A stretch of DNA of 6,367 nucleotides from Candidatus Bathyarchaeota archaeon (GTDB taxonomy: Archaea; Thermoproteota; Bathyarchaeia; TCS64). The notes beneath the pieces are model-generated. The model was not told where the DNA came from and did no database searches. It saw nothing but the letters and a program-made list of their open reading frames with translations. Position numbers and translations under genes: made by a program. The stretch's first letter is position 1; each line of letters opens with the position of its first letter. The stretch is from the NCBI GenBank assembly GCA_937877765.1, contig CALGBN010000365.1:1-6367 (forward strand), in the 5' to 3' direction. Below, piece by piece: positions 1-4,878 of the stretch.

Positions 1-1
1 C

Positions 2-79
2 TTTGTAGTCTAGAAGAGCTACATCACTCTGACCATTCCTCCTAATTATCCTCCTTATAACATAGGTTATCTTGGTGTG
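2..79 (-). other. Possible continuation of the transglutaminase gene in a shifted frame
   Basis: On the minus strand, the frame one base ahead of the transglutaminase frame is open from 79 to the window edge (26 codons). It begins HTKITYVIRR and continues with NGQSDVALLDYK. The in-frame sequence instead ends THQDNLCYKEDN and stops at 42. A TxITYV-type segment right after the catalytic core is what one expects at the start of an Ig-like domain in archaeal secreted transglutaminases. This suggests a one-base insertion, real or a sequencing error, between about 80 and 46. No alternative start makes a separate gene here: the ATG at 35 is followed by a stop after five codons. Only 26 codons are visible, so this stays tentative. 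Confidence 0.4.
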
Positions 80-1139
80 TTATCCTTGTGATGGTTTGAA
101 CTGAGCCATAGCGAGTGTATCCCTGTAGTTCCTGTGCGACGCCTGTTGCATCAAACCGTACCCATCCAATGTTCCTAAAATACGCCTCTGCCCAAGCATG
201 CGCCTGCTCAGGTCTCACAGTCTGCGAGTGTCGAACAGGGTTAACGTGGAACCCAATTACGAGTCTCATGGGTATCTCGATGCTTCGAGCCATCAGGACC
301 AGCGCAGAGTTATAGTGCATACAGACGCCTTCCCTGCTCTCGAAAAGGAACCATAACACGGGGTCAACGTCATCAGGCGCTGGGCGATATTCTAGGTTAT
401 AGTAGTAGTTTTCCTTGAGATAGGTTTCAATTGCTTTAATTTTGTAGTAATTTGAGTCGATTCCAGTTGTGATCTCTTTCGTCATGTTTACTATCTGGTT
501 CTGGATCTCGAATGGGATCTGAAGATATTTGAGGTCATACTGGGTATAGGCGTCCTCCAATATATCGGCATCATATTCTTTTAGGTTGTAGGAGACCTTG
601 TACTCGTTATTAATCTGGGTCTTTGTCTTGAACATGAAGCTGTCGGGGTAATATAATAGACTCTGATCGGTTTCGACTTGAATTGGCTCTGATGCTATTG
701 GTATATAGTTATTGATCGGTGTGATGGGTGAGATGTAGATGGTTCTGGGTTCTCCGATATAGCGAATAGGAAGCACCTCTTGATTATAGTCTATTTCATG
801 TTTGTCGTTTACAACCCAATTGCCATAGTAGCTGCTACCTGTTTGTACTCGGATATATGATGTACCTGTGGCACCTGTAATATTGAATAGTTTATTCTGT
901 AGCCCACAGCTGGCGTTTAACTCCACGAGCTGAATATCGTCAACCTCGGTATCGATACCCCAATCGAGAGGAGAATCGCCTACGCCGCCTATCTCAGCTC
1001 CTGACTGGTTCATAAACGGTGGTCTCGGTAAGACTCGCTGTATAGGAACATCTGCAACGGTAGCTATTGCGGAGGAAAGTAAGATGAGAGACATTACTAG
1101 TACCGCATAAAGTTGTACCTCCCGTGCCCTCGCCATCAT
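42..1139 (-). CDS. Secreted TgpA-like transglutaminase-like cysteine protein, probably C-terminally truncated by a frameshift
   Basis: The protein has 365 residues. Residues about 8-30 form a signal peptide or anchor, so the enzyme acts outside the membrane; sequons at N44, N75, N86 and N218 fit this. Residues about 60-200 resemble the extracellular region before the catalytic core in TgpA-type proteins, including the stretch YIRVQTGSSYYGNW. The transglutaminase core (about 225-335) has Cys273 in GVCMHYNSALVLMAR, His314 in QAHAWAEAYF and Asp330 in VRFDATG, a complete Cys-His-Asp triad. Such cores are often proteases or peptide-modifying enzymes rather than true crosslinkers; the substrate is unknown. 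The start is the first of two adjacent ATG codons and has a good AAGGTGGA site upstream. Family members usually continue into Ig-like domains and a C-terminal membrane helix. This one stops about 35 residues after the catalytic Asp, while another frame stays open to the window edge. The core assignment is secure; the function is inferred. Confidence 0.85.
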   Translation of the reverse strand: MMARAREVQLYAVLVMSLILLSSAIATVADVPIQRVLPRPPFMNQSGAEIGGVGDSPLDWGIDTEVDDIQLVELNASCGLQNKLFNITGATGTSYIRVQTGSSYYGNWVVNDKHEIDYNQEVLPIRYIGEPRTIYISPITPINNYIPIASEPIQVETDQSLLYYPDSFMFKTKTQINNEYKVSYNLKEYDADILEDAYTQYDLKYLQIPFEIQNQIVNMTKEITTGIDSNYYKIKAIETYLKENYYYNLEYRPAPDDVDPVLWFLFESREGVCMHYNSALVLMARSIEIPMRLVIGFHVNPVRHSQTVRPEQAHAWAEAYFRNIGWVRFDATGVAQELQGYTRYGSVQTITRITHQDNLCYKEDN

Positions 1140-1144
1140 CTCCG

Positions 1145-1152
1145 TCCACCTT
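1145..1152 (-). promoter_or_regulatory. Ribosome-binding site of the transglutaminase gene
   Basis: On the minus strand the sequence is AAGGTGGA, ending five bases before the first ATG at 1139. It matches the archaeal anti-Shine-Dalgarno sequence well and supports the chosen start over internal ones. Confidence 0.6.
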
Positions 1153-1178
1153 ATTGTGCACTTTAGTCTATCTAATTG

Positions 1179-1185
1179 AATATAA
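1179..1185 (-). promoter_or_regulatory. Candidate TATA box for the transglutaminase gene
   Basis: On the minus strand TTATATT lies within GTATTATATTC. Initiation about 25 bases downstream would fall near 1155, leaving a short leader that still contains the ribosome-binding site. The assignment rests only on position and AT composition. Confidence 0.35.
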
Positions 1186-1274
1186 TACTAAACATTAGAA
1201 CAAAAGATATTGCTCGTCAAGGAATCTTGATGAATCGATAATATAGGAAATATAATATTCCCGTTATCTGAGAC

Positions 1275-1283
1275 TGTATAAAG
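1275..1283 (+). promoter_or_regulatory. Candidate TATA box for the small membrane protein gene
   Basis: TGTATAAAG fits the archaeal TATA consensus and predicts transcription starting near 1302, about 40 bases before the ATG at 1342. It forms a divergent promoter region with the leftward transglutaminase gene. No clear ribosome-binding site lies between it and the start codon. Confidence 0.4.
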
Positions 1284-1341
1284 GTCCTTTTTTTCAGATT
1301 AAAGCTATTTTGTAAAGATTTCTTTTCAATTAAAGTAAATA

Positions 1342-1608
1342 ATGATGTCAAATAGTATTATCAATGTGAAAAACAAGTCCACCCTAACAATAACGTTACT
1401 AATCATCCTACTAGCCATAACTGCATACTATTACTCTAGTACACAATCAGACAACCCAACAAACAACCAAACCGATGACGACTCTTCTATAAAGATAGCA
1501 GTAACCTATGAAAAACTAGCAGAAAACGTAGGGCTCTTTCCACATCCAGTACCCGAGGGAAAAATTACTGCACTAGTTGCCATAGCAGAGAATGAAATCA
1601 ACCAGTAA
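1342..1608 (+). CDS. Small membrane-anchored protein of unknown function
   Basis: The protein has 88 residues and I do not recognise it. Residues about 14-31 (TLTITLLIILLAITAYYY) form one hydrophobic helix after a short basic N-terminus, so this is a signal anchor or signal peptide. A polar, acidic linker rich in Asn, Thr and Asp follows (about 32-50). The last 38 residues are moderately conserved-looking sequence, including YEKLAENVGLFPHPVPEGK. Transport out of the cell is likely. The C-terminus ends abruptly at NEINQ, so it could be the remaining N-terminal part of a longer protein. The start is ATGATG at 1342 with no visible Shine-Dalgarno sequence. The coding strand is strongly A- and C-rich, like the antitoxin gene that follows 126 bases downstream, but nothing else ties the two together. 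A chance ORF is unlikely given the ordered architecture. Confidence 0.6.
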   Translation: MMSNSIINVKNKSTLTITLLIILLAITAYYYSSTQSDNPTNNQTDDDSSIKIAVTYEKLAENVGLFPHPVPEGKITALVAIAENEINQ

Positions 1609-1630
1609 TGTATTGACAATCATGTGCAGT

Positions 1631-1638
1631 CTTTTTAT
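1631..1638 (+). terminator. Possible T-rich terminator after the small membrane protein gene
   Basis: The CTTTTTAT tract lies 22 bases after the stop codon of the small gene and just before the TATA box of the toxin-antitoxin operon. Archaeal transcription often ends at such T tracts without a hairpin. A single short run is weak evidence. Confidence 0.25.
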
Positions 1639-1643
1639 TGTAG

Positions 1644-1651
1644 TTATAAAA
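1644..1651 (+). promoter_or_regulatory. TATA box of the AbiE-like operon
   Basis: TTATAAAA is a strong archaeal TATA-like element. Initiation 22-28 bases downstream would fall at about 1668-1675, inside the first palindromic repeat. A repressor bound to the repeats would therefore block the start site. Confidence 0.5.
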
Positions 1652-1661
1652 CAGGATGAGA

Positions 1662-1699
1662 TTTTCGGTAAAAACCGAAATTTTCGTTAAAAACCGAAA
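1662..1699 (+). promoter_or_regulatory. Two tandem 19-bp palindromic repeats, likely operator of the toxin-antitoxin operon
   Basis: TTTTCGGTAAAAACCGAAA (1662-1680) is immediately followed by TTTTCGTTAAAAACCGAAA (1681-1699), a direct repeat with one mismatch. The first unit is also an inverted repeat, with TTTCGGT pairing with ACCGAAA around an AAAA centre. The second keeps TTTTCG/CGAAAA arms (1681-1686 and 1695-1700). The pair lies between the TATA box and the antitoxin start. In characterised bacterial AbiE systems the AbiEi antitoxin binds inverted repeats in its own promoter and represses it. By analogy this is the operator; the binding itself is inferred. Confidence 0.6.
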
Positions 1700-1734
1700 A
1701 TCATATAATTGAGGGTGGAGAACAACAATACAAG

Positions 1735-2358
1735 TTGAACCTCAAAGCAACAAAATCATACCAAGTAGCAAAATATCTACTACTACACCAAGTCGCTAGT
1801 CAGACAGAGGTTTCACAATCCACCAACGTAGCCATAGGTTACGTAAACGAGGTTCTACACTACCTATCAGATCTAGACATAGTAAAAATCGAATACGGAG
1901 AAACCAGACTACAAAACTATGCACGACTACTTGAAAAAATCAGCATGGACCGACCCATGAAAAACCTCATACAAAAAACCATCAAACTACCAACATCCAC
2001 AATAAAGGAAACAGAAAACACCCTACAACAATACTGCAATAGAAACCAGATACAATACGCGTTCACAGGCTACAGCGCCCTAAGGCACCTGTATGAATAC
2101 CACATAAACTACCCAACAGTACAAATCTACACCCCACAGCCAAACGACCTATCAAACATCGAACAGGGCGAAGGCGTCGTACCCGTAAATATACTCAAAC
2201 CCGACCGCCCCGACATAATGAAAAACACAACAACAATCAACAACGTACCTATCTGCGATAAAATACAGATAATAATCGACCTATACTCAAGTGGAGTAGG
2301 CAGAGACGCCGCAATAAAATATTACAGGGATACCATATGGAAACACGAAACCTACTAG
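1735..2358 (+). CDS. AbiEi-like antitoxin and transcriptional regulator (type IV toxin-antitoxin system)
   Basis: The protein has 207 residues. Residues about 5-55 form a winged helix-turn-helix, with ASQTEVSQSTNVAIGYVNEV as the likely helix pair. The rest resembles the C-terminal AbiEi domain: YAFTGYSALRHLYEY (108-122), a predicted strand VQIYTP (129-134), VPVNILKP (149-156), and near the end VPICDKIQIIIDLYSS (171-186) followed by RDAAIKYY, the counterpart of the 'QLYLDL...EAAE' segment of the family. AbiEi proteins repress their own operon and counteract the AbiEii toxin without a direct stable complex. The toxin gene overlaps by 22 bases downstream, which strongly supports the call. The start is TTG at 1735; GAGGGTGGAG (1711-1720) is the only ribosome-binding-like sequence and sits about 14 bases away, rather far. 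The coding strand is very A/C-rich. Assignment is by motif layout and gene order. Confidence 0.72.
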   Translation: MNLKATKSYQVAKYLLLHQVASQTEVSQSTNVAIGYVNEVLHYLSDLDIVKIEYGETRLQNYARLLEKISMDRPMKNLIQKTIKLPTSTIKETENTLQQYCNRNQIQYAFTGYSALRHLYEYHINYPTVQIYTPQPNDLSNIEQGEGVVPVNILKPDRPDIMKNTTTINNVPICDKIQIIIDLYSSGVGRDAAIKYYRDTIWKHETY

Positions 2359-3134
2359 CAGAACACAGCTACAAGGAACTACAAGACCTACTATTATGGT
2401 TCCACCACCAAGGACCTAGACCTATAATAATTGGCGGCTGGGCTGTGTACCTCTATAACCCCTACTTAGGTTCAGTGGACATAGACCTTGTCGGCCCTAG
2501 CATGGGTGGGTTATTTGATGCAACACTAGAAGGTTTTGAGAGAGAACGAGGCTACCAAGCAGTAACCACTGGACCCGCCTATCTTGGAACCTCTTTCCGT
2601 AAACCAATCTATCGGGATGAACTTGTGATAGGTTATATGGAGATTGATGCTTGTACCTATGAGAATGATCCTCGGGTATTCCACGAAGACCATGAGAAGA
2701 TTCTACCATACTCGTTGTGTGGGCGACCCGAGTTCCTAACAGAGGTATCACTTGGACAGAATCTTGAAGCTAGAATACCTGTAAAATCCTTACTGTTTCT
2801 GTATAAACTCAAAGCATTAAGAGACAGAACTTATGATCTTGAAGTCGGTAGGGCTGTGCTCGGAGCCGAGCGAGTCGCGTGGCTTGAGGCAAAGATAACC
2901 AAAGATGGCTCGGATTTGATTAGCCTCCTTGAACCTAAACCGATGGGTGCTATTGTAGAGCAAATATTTGATCCGAACATAGTGAAGAATATTGTTGATG
3001 AATACGATCTGGGCTTCTGTTATGAGAGTATTGAGTCATTACCAGATATGAGGGAATCCTGTAACCAGTACCGAAACATAGAACCTACCCTGGTTAGAAC
3101 ATGGACCTCTAATCTCTTAGAGCAAATAGAATAA
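2337..3134 (+). CDS. AbiEii-like nucleotidyltransferase toxin (type IV toxin-antitoxin system)
   Basis: The protein has 265 residues with the fold markers of a DNA polymerase beta-type nucleotidyltransferase. IIIGGWAVYLY (30-40) is the GG-x-A loop, and SVDIDL (46-51) supplies Asp48 and Asp50. MEIDAC (101-106) supplies the third acidic residue, Asp104. The AbiEii-type helical part follows, with VKSLLFLYKLKALRDRT (149-165) and TKDGSDLISLL (188-198), matching the family's lysine motif and 'KD..DL' motif. Toxins of this superfamily transfer nucleotides; the related mycobacterial MenT enzymes modify tRNA acceptor ends and stop growth. All key residues look intact, so the toxin should be active. 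The ATG lies inside the antitoxin gene (22-base overlap), with AGGGA six to seven bases upstream, suggesting coupled translation. A phage-defence role is possible, as for lactococcal AbiE, but unproven here. Confidence 0.75.
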   Translation: METRNLLAEHSYKELQDLLLWFHHQGPRPIIIGGWAVYLYNPYLGSVDIDLVGPSMGGLFDATLEGFERERGYQAVTTGPAYLGTSFRKPIYRDELVIGYMEIDACTYENDPRVFHEDHEKILPYSLCGRPEFLTEVSLGQNLEARIPVKSLLFLYKLKALRDRTYDLEVGRAVLGAERVAWLEAKITKDGSDLISLLEPKPMGAIVEQIFDPNIVKNIVDEYDLGFCYESIESLPDMRESCNQYRNIEPTLVRTWTSNLLEQIE

Positions 3135-3174
3135 CAAACAAAGGAGTTTCAAAACCCAACAAATTATACGACAC

Positions 3175-3285
3175 CTAGGAACCTATCCATAGATTTTCCC
3201 TACTAATATGTGCTTGAATCCCGTTTGAGGCTTCTACCGTGTCTATATGCGTGTCAGGTGCTGAGAAGTCTACTGTAATGGCTAA
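3175..3285 (-). pseudogene. Possible relic of a protein-coding gene
   Basis: One minus-strand frame is open for 36 codons and reads like real protein: ITVDFSAPDTHIDTVEASNG followed by IQAHISRENLWIGS and a TAG stop. It has no start codon, and a TAG stop precedes it directly at 3286-3288. Beyond that stop the frame reads SCNRHFCLWMEF. No ribosome-binding site or other sign of a living gene is present. It may be the degraded tail of an extracellular protein gene, or chance. Family unknown. Confidence 0.2.
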
Positions 3286-3310
3286 CTAGAACTCCATCCA
3301 CAGACAAAAA

Positions 3311-3328
3311 TGCCTGTTACATGAGACT
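3311..3328 (+). repeat. Dispersed 18-bp intergenic repeat, copy 1
   Basis: TGCCTGTTACATGAGACT matches TGCTTGGTACATGAGACT at 4810-4827 in 16 of 18 positions, with the last 11 identical. Both copies lie between genes, in the same orientation. The meaning is unknown. Confidence 0.4.
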
Positions 3329-3348
3329 AGTAGATAGTAAGGGTGCTC

Positions 3349-3367
3349 AGTTTACATTATGTAAACT
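3349..3367. repeat. Perfect 9+1+9 palindrome
   Basis: AGTTTACATTATGTAAACT is a perfect inverted repeat around one central T. With arms this long and a one-base centre it looks more like a binding site for a dimeric regulator than an RNA hairpin. It lies about 100 bases before the candidate TATA box of the methyltransferase gene and about 215 bases after the toxin gene. Confidence 0.5.
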
Positions 3368-3370
3368 ATT

Positions 3371-3423
3371 GAAAATAAGCTCTAAAAAAGAGGCTATTGA
3401 AGTGAAAATAAGCCATTTTAGAG
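3371..3423. repeat. Nested direct and inverted repeats
   Basis: GAAAATAAGC occurs at 3371-3380 and again at 3404-3413. Right next to these, CTCTAAAA (3380-3387) and TTTTAGAG (3416-3423) are exact reverse complements and could form a stem. The block adjoins the palindrome at 3349-3367. It may be a regulatory region or an RNA structure; no known family is recognised. Confidence 0.35.
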
Positions 3424-3463
3424 TTTCTTTACCGTCGTATTAATAATCAAAAATATACATATT

Positions 3464-3471
3464 CTATAAAT
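3464..3471 (+). promoter_or_regulatory. Candidate TATA box of the membrane methyltransferase gene
   Basis: CTATAAAT predicts initiation near 3490, about 35-45 bases before the candidate start codons. The surrounding sequence is AT-rich, so the match is suggestive only. Confidence 0.4.
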
Positions 3472-3524
3472 CGCAAGTGCATAATATTAGTAAAATAGAA
3501 CATACTCAGAGTTGATATTCATCG

Positions 3525-4586
3525 GTGAACACCTCGTTGAAGAAAGGAACACTTACTTCACTCGGTACTTACCTTCTTGCACTGGTGGCTACAATGGTTC
3601 TTTTCAAGGTATCGATGTGGATACCTGGGGTACTTGAACAACTTAGATACACGGATATCTGGAGTCTTGTTTATAATTCTCATCGCAGGAAGGCTAGTAT
3701 CGTCTTGATATTGGTGTTGGGTTTCTACCTTTACACGATTAAGAAGAAGGATTCTCAGAAAGCTCTTTTTGGATCGATTTTGTATTTTTTGCCAACGTTC
3801 AGCGTCTTTCTAGTGGGAATGGCTCTTACTTTTACGGGAATAGAGATCGTAGCAAATACTGTTTATCAGACACTATTTGATATGGGGATAGATAGTAACT
3901 TGTTTTTAGATAGATTGCTTAGTCGCACGTATTATGTGGGTGAGTTCTTCTTCATACCTTACTGGTTGTATGTGATTCTTTTTTGGTCTGGAGAGGACTG
4001 GTACGCGATATTCCCGTTAAGGGATGAGTTCGGGGCGTTTTTCATATTGCTTGGGTCTCTGGTTATGTTTCTTGGTGTATCTGAGTGGATCGAGGGAAAA
4101 ATCATGAACATAGGATTAGTTAGAACGGGGATATATCGAGTGATCCGACACCCCCAGTACCTAGGATTCATATTATGGGGATATGGAGTAATGGTTTATT
4201 CCACTCACAGGCAGGCTCCCTTCCAACACCCCATAGTTCCTACATTGAATTGGGTACTCAGCTCGTTAATGGTAGCGAGTGTAGCGCTTGTTGAGGAAAT
4301 GGAGCTCAGAAAAAGCATTGAAGAGTACAACGAGTATTCCGAGAACACTGCTTTCCTTATACCGATGCCTAGGTTTATAAGAAGAAACCTTGCTAGATCA
4401 TGGAAGAAACTATGGAATGGGGATTTTCCGTCAACGCTGAGAATGATAGGAGTTACACTCGTAATCATATACTCACTGATACTACTCCCAGGATTGTTAT
4501 ATGGGAATATTTACCGGTATGAAGATTTTATCGAACTAGGAAAAACAATCGATTTTTATGAAATATTATCGGGGCTAGGATTCTAA
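3525..4586 (+). CDS. Integral membrane methyltransferase, isoprenylcysteine/phospholipid methyltransferase class
   Basis: The protein has 353 residues. Hydrophobic segments lie at about 11-30, 57-72, 82-108, 140-155, 171-185, 213-225 and 241-256. The C-terminal catalytic motifs of the class are present: GLVRTGIYRVIRHPQYLGF (197-215) with the RHPxYLG core at 208-214, the acidic pair Glu257-Glu258, then EEYNEYSENTAFLIP (266-280). In relatives these bind S-adenosylmethionine and methylate a lipid or lipidated substrate at the membrane; the substrate here cannot be told. After this core come about 70 more residues, including an extra helix at about 307-326, longer than usual for the family. Two starts are possible. 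GTG at 3525 gives this length. TTG at 3537 lies eight bases after GGTGA (3524-3528), a good archaeal ribosome-binding site, and would give 349 residues. The next ORF overlaps its stop by one base. Confidence 0.75.
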   Translation: MNTSLKKGTLTSLGTYLLALVATMVLFKVSMWIPGVLEQLRYTDIWSLVYNSHRRKASIVLILVLGFYLYTIKKKDSQKALFGSILYFLPTFSVFLVGMALTFTGIEIVANTVYQTLFDMGIDSNLFLDRLLSRTYYVGEFFFIPYWLYVILFWSGEDWYAIFPLRDEFGAFFILLGSLVMFLGVSEWIEGKIMNIGLVRTGIYRVIRHPQYLGFILWGYGVMVYSTHRQAPFQHPIVPTLNWVLSSLMVASVALVEEMELRKSIEEYNEYSENTAFLIPMPRFIRRNLARSWKKLWNGDFPSTLRMIGVTLVIIYSLILLPGLLYGNIYRYEDFIELGKTIDFYEILSGLGF

Positions 4587-4765
4587 TGCAATGCGTGCAC
4601 ATTTTGAGACTAACTACGGTTACCCTAGTAATCATATATTCTAACAATCTAGCCTTGTTCGAAAGTGTGTGTAGGGATAAAATCATCGCCCGCGCGCGCG
4701 ATGCAGGTGGACAGAAATACTCTGATTTTATCAATGAAAACATTGAGTCATTCAAATACACATAA
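4586..4765 (+). CDS. Small ORF overlapping the methyltransferase stop codon, function unknown
   Basis: This 59-codon ORF starts at the ATG of TAATG, sharing one base with the methyltransferase stop, an arrangement typical of coupled translation. It begins MQCVHILRLTTVTLVIIYSN with a weak hydrophobic stretch, then a basic and polar tail containing RDKIIARARDAGGQKYSDFI. Residues 7-19 (LRLTTVTLVIIYS) resemble LRMIGVTLVIIYS at residues 305-317 of the methyltransferase, and the DNA is also similar there, with an identical GTAATCATATA. It may be the worn remnant of a partial tandem duplication rather than a working gene. The CG-repeat hairpin lies within it. Three cysteines and a short helix give no family match. 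Confidence 0.35.
   Translation: MQCVHILRLTTVTLVIIYSNNLALFESVCRDKIIARARDAGGQKYSDFINENIESFKYT
4684..4703. repeat. CG-repeat hairpin
   Basis: CATCGC (4684-4689) and GCGATG (4698-4703) are exact inverted repeats. They flank a run that includes CGCGCGCGCG (4691-4700). This is an abrupt GC-rich patch in AT-rich DNA and could form a stable stem or an alternating purine-pyrimidine (Z-prone) tract. It encodes ARAR in the small overlapping ORF. Confidence 0.4.
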
Positions 4766-4782
4766 TTAATATCCAAATAATC

Positions 4783-4806
4783 CTTTGTTATACTGCGGGA
4801 AATTCA
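4783..4806 (+). repeat. 24-bp intergenic repeat, copy 1
   Basis: The segment begins CTTTGTTATACT and ends GGGAAATTCA. It matches 5499-5522 at 21 of 24 positions in the same orientation. Both copies lie shortly after a stop codon and about 75-105 bases before the start of the next gene, so a shared upstream control element is one reading. Confidence 0.45.
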
Positions 4807-4809
4807 ACC

Positions 4810-4827
4810 TGCTTGGTACATGAGACT
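4810..4827 (+). repeat. Dispersed 18-bp intergenic repeat, copy 2
   Basis: TGCTTGGTACATGAGACT is the partner of the copy at 3311-3328, with two mismatches. It lies four bases after the 24-bp repeat and about 50 bases before the start of the gene at 4879. Confidence 0.4.
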
Positions 4828-4878
4828 TGATTATTTTTGGTGTAAGTGTTTTTTACTTGTTACAGTGAATAATATTTA

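Larger units (their letters stand above)
3135..3524. other. Long intergenic region without a convincing gene
   Basis: These 390 bases separate the toxin gene from the membrane methyltransferase gene. The first 150 bases hold a possible minus-strand gene relic (3175-3285). The middle holds a repeat also found before the gene at 4879, then a perfect palindrome and nested repeats (3349-3423). The last 60 bases hold the promoter of the next gene. I saw no tRNA or other recognisable RNA gene and no obvious terminator. Confidence 0.6.

Noticed and set aside
115..315. Plus-strand ORF of 66 codons opposite the transglutaminase
   Set aside because: It lies antisense to the catalytic core, is Cys- and Ser-rich without pattern, and has no ribosome-binding site.
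1217..1230. Short inverted repeat TCAAGGAATCTTGA in the divergent promoter region
   Set aside because: The arms are only five bases, which is expected by chance in a region this size.
1662..1699. Tandem repeats read as a CRISPR array or replication iterons
   Set aside because: There are only two units with no spacers, no cas or replication genes nearby, and their position between TATA box and start codon fits an operator better.
2497..2751. Minus-strand ORF of 84 codons opposite the toxin gene
   Set aside because: It is fully contained in a gene with clear nucleotidyltransferase motifs and has no protein-like features.
3212..3222. GCTTGAATCCC resembling a tRNA T-loop
   Set aside because: The flanking bases do not form a T stem and no acceptor, D or anticodon arms could be found around it.
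3959..4468. Two minus-strand ORFs opposite the methyltransferase
   Set aside because: They lie antisense to the conserved catalytic motifs and have no promoter or ribosome-binding site.
4528..4776. Minus-strand ORF of 82 codons opposite the methyltransferase end
   Set aside because: Its composition is that of a shadow frame. The plus-strand ORF at 4586 has better context because of the stop/start overlap.
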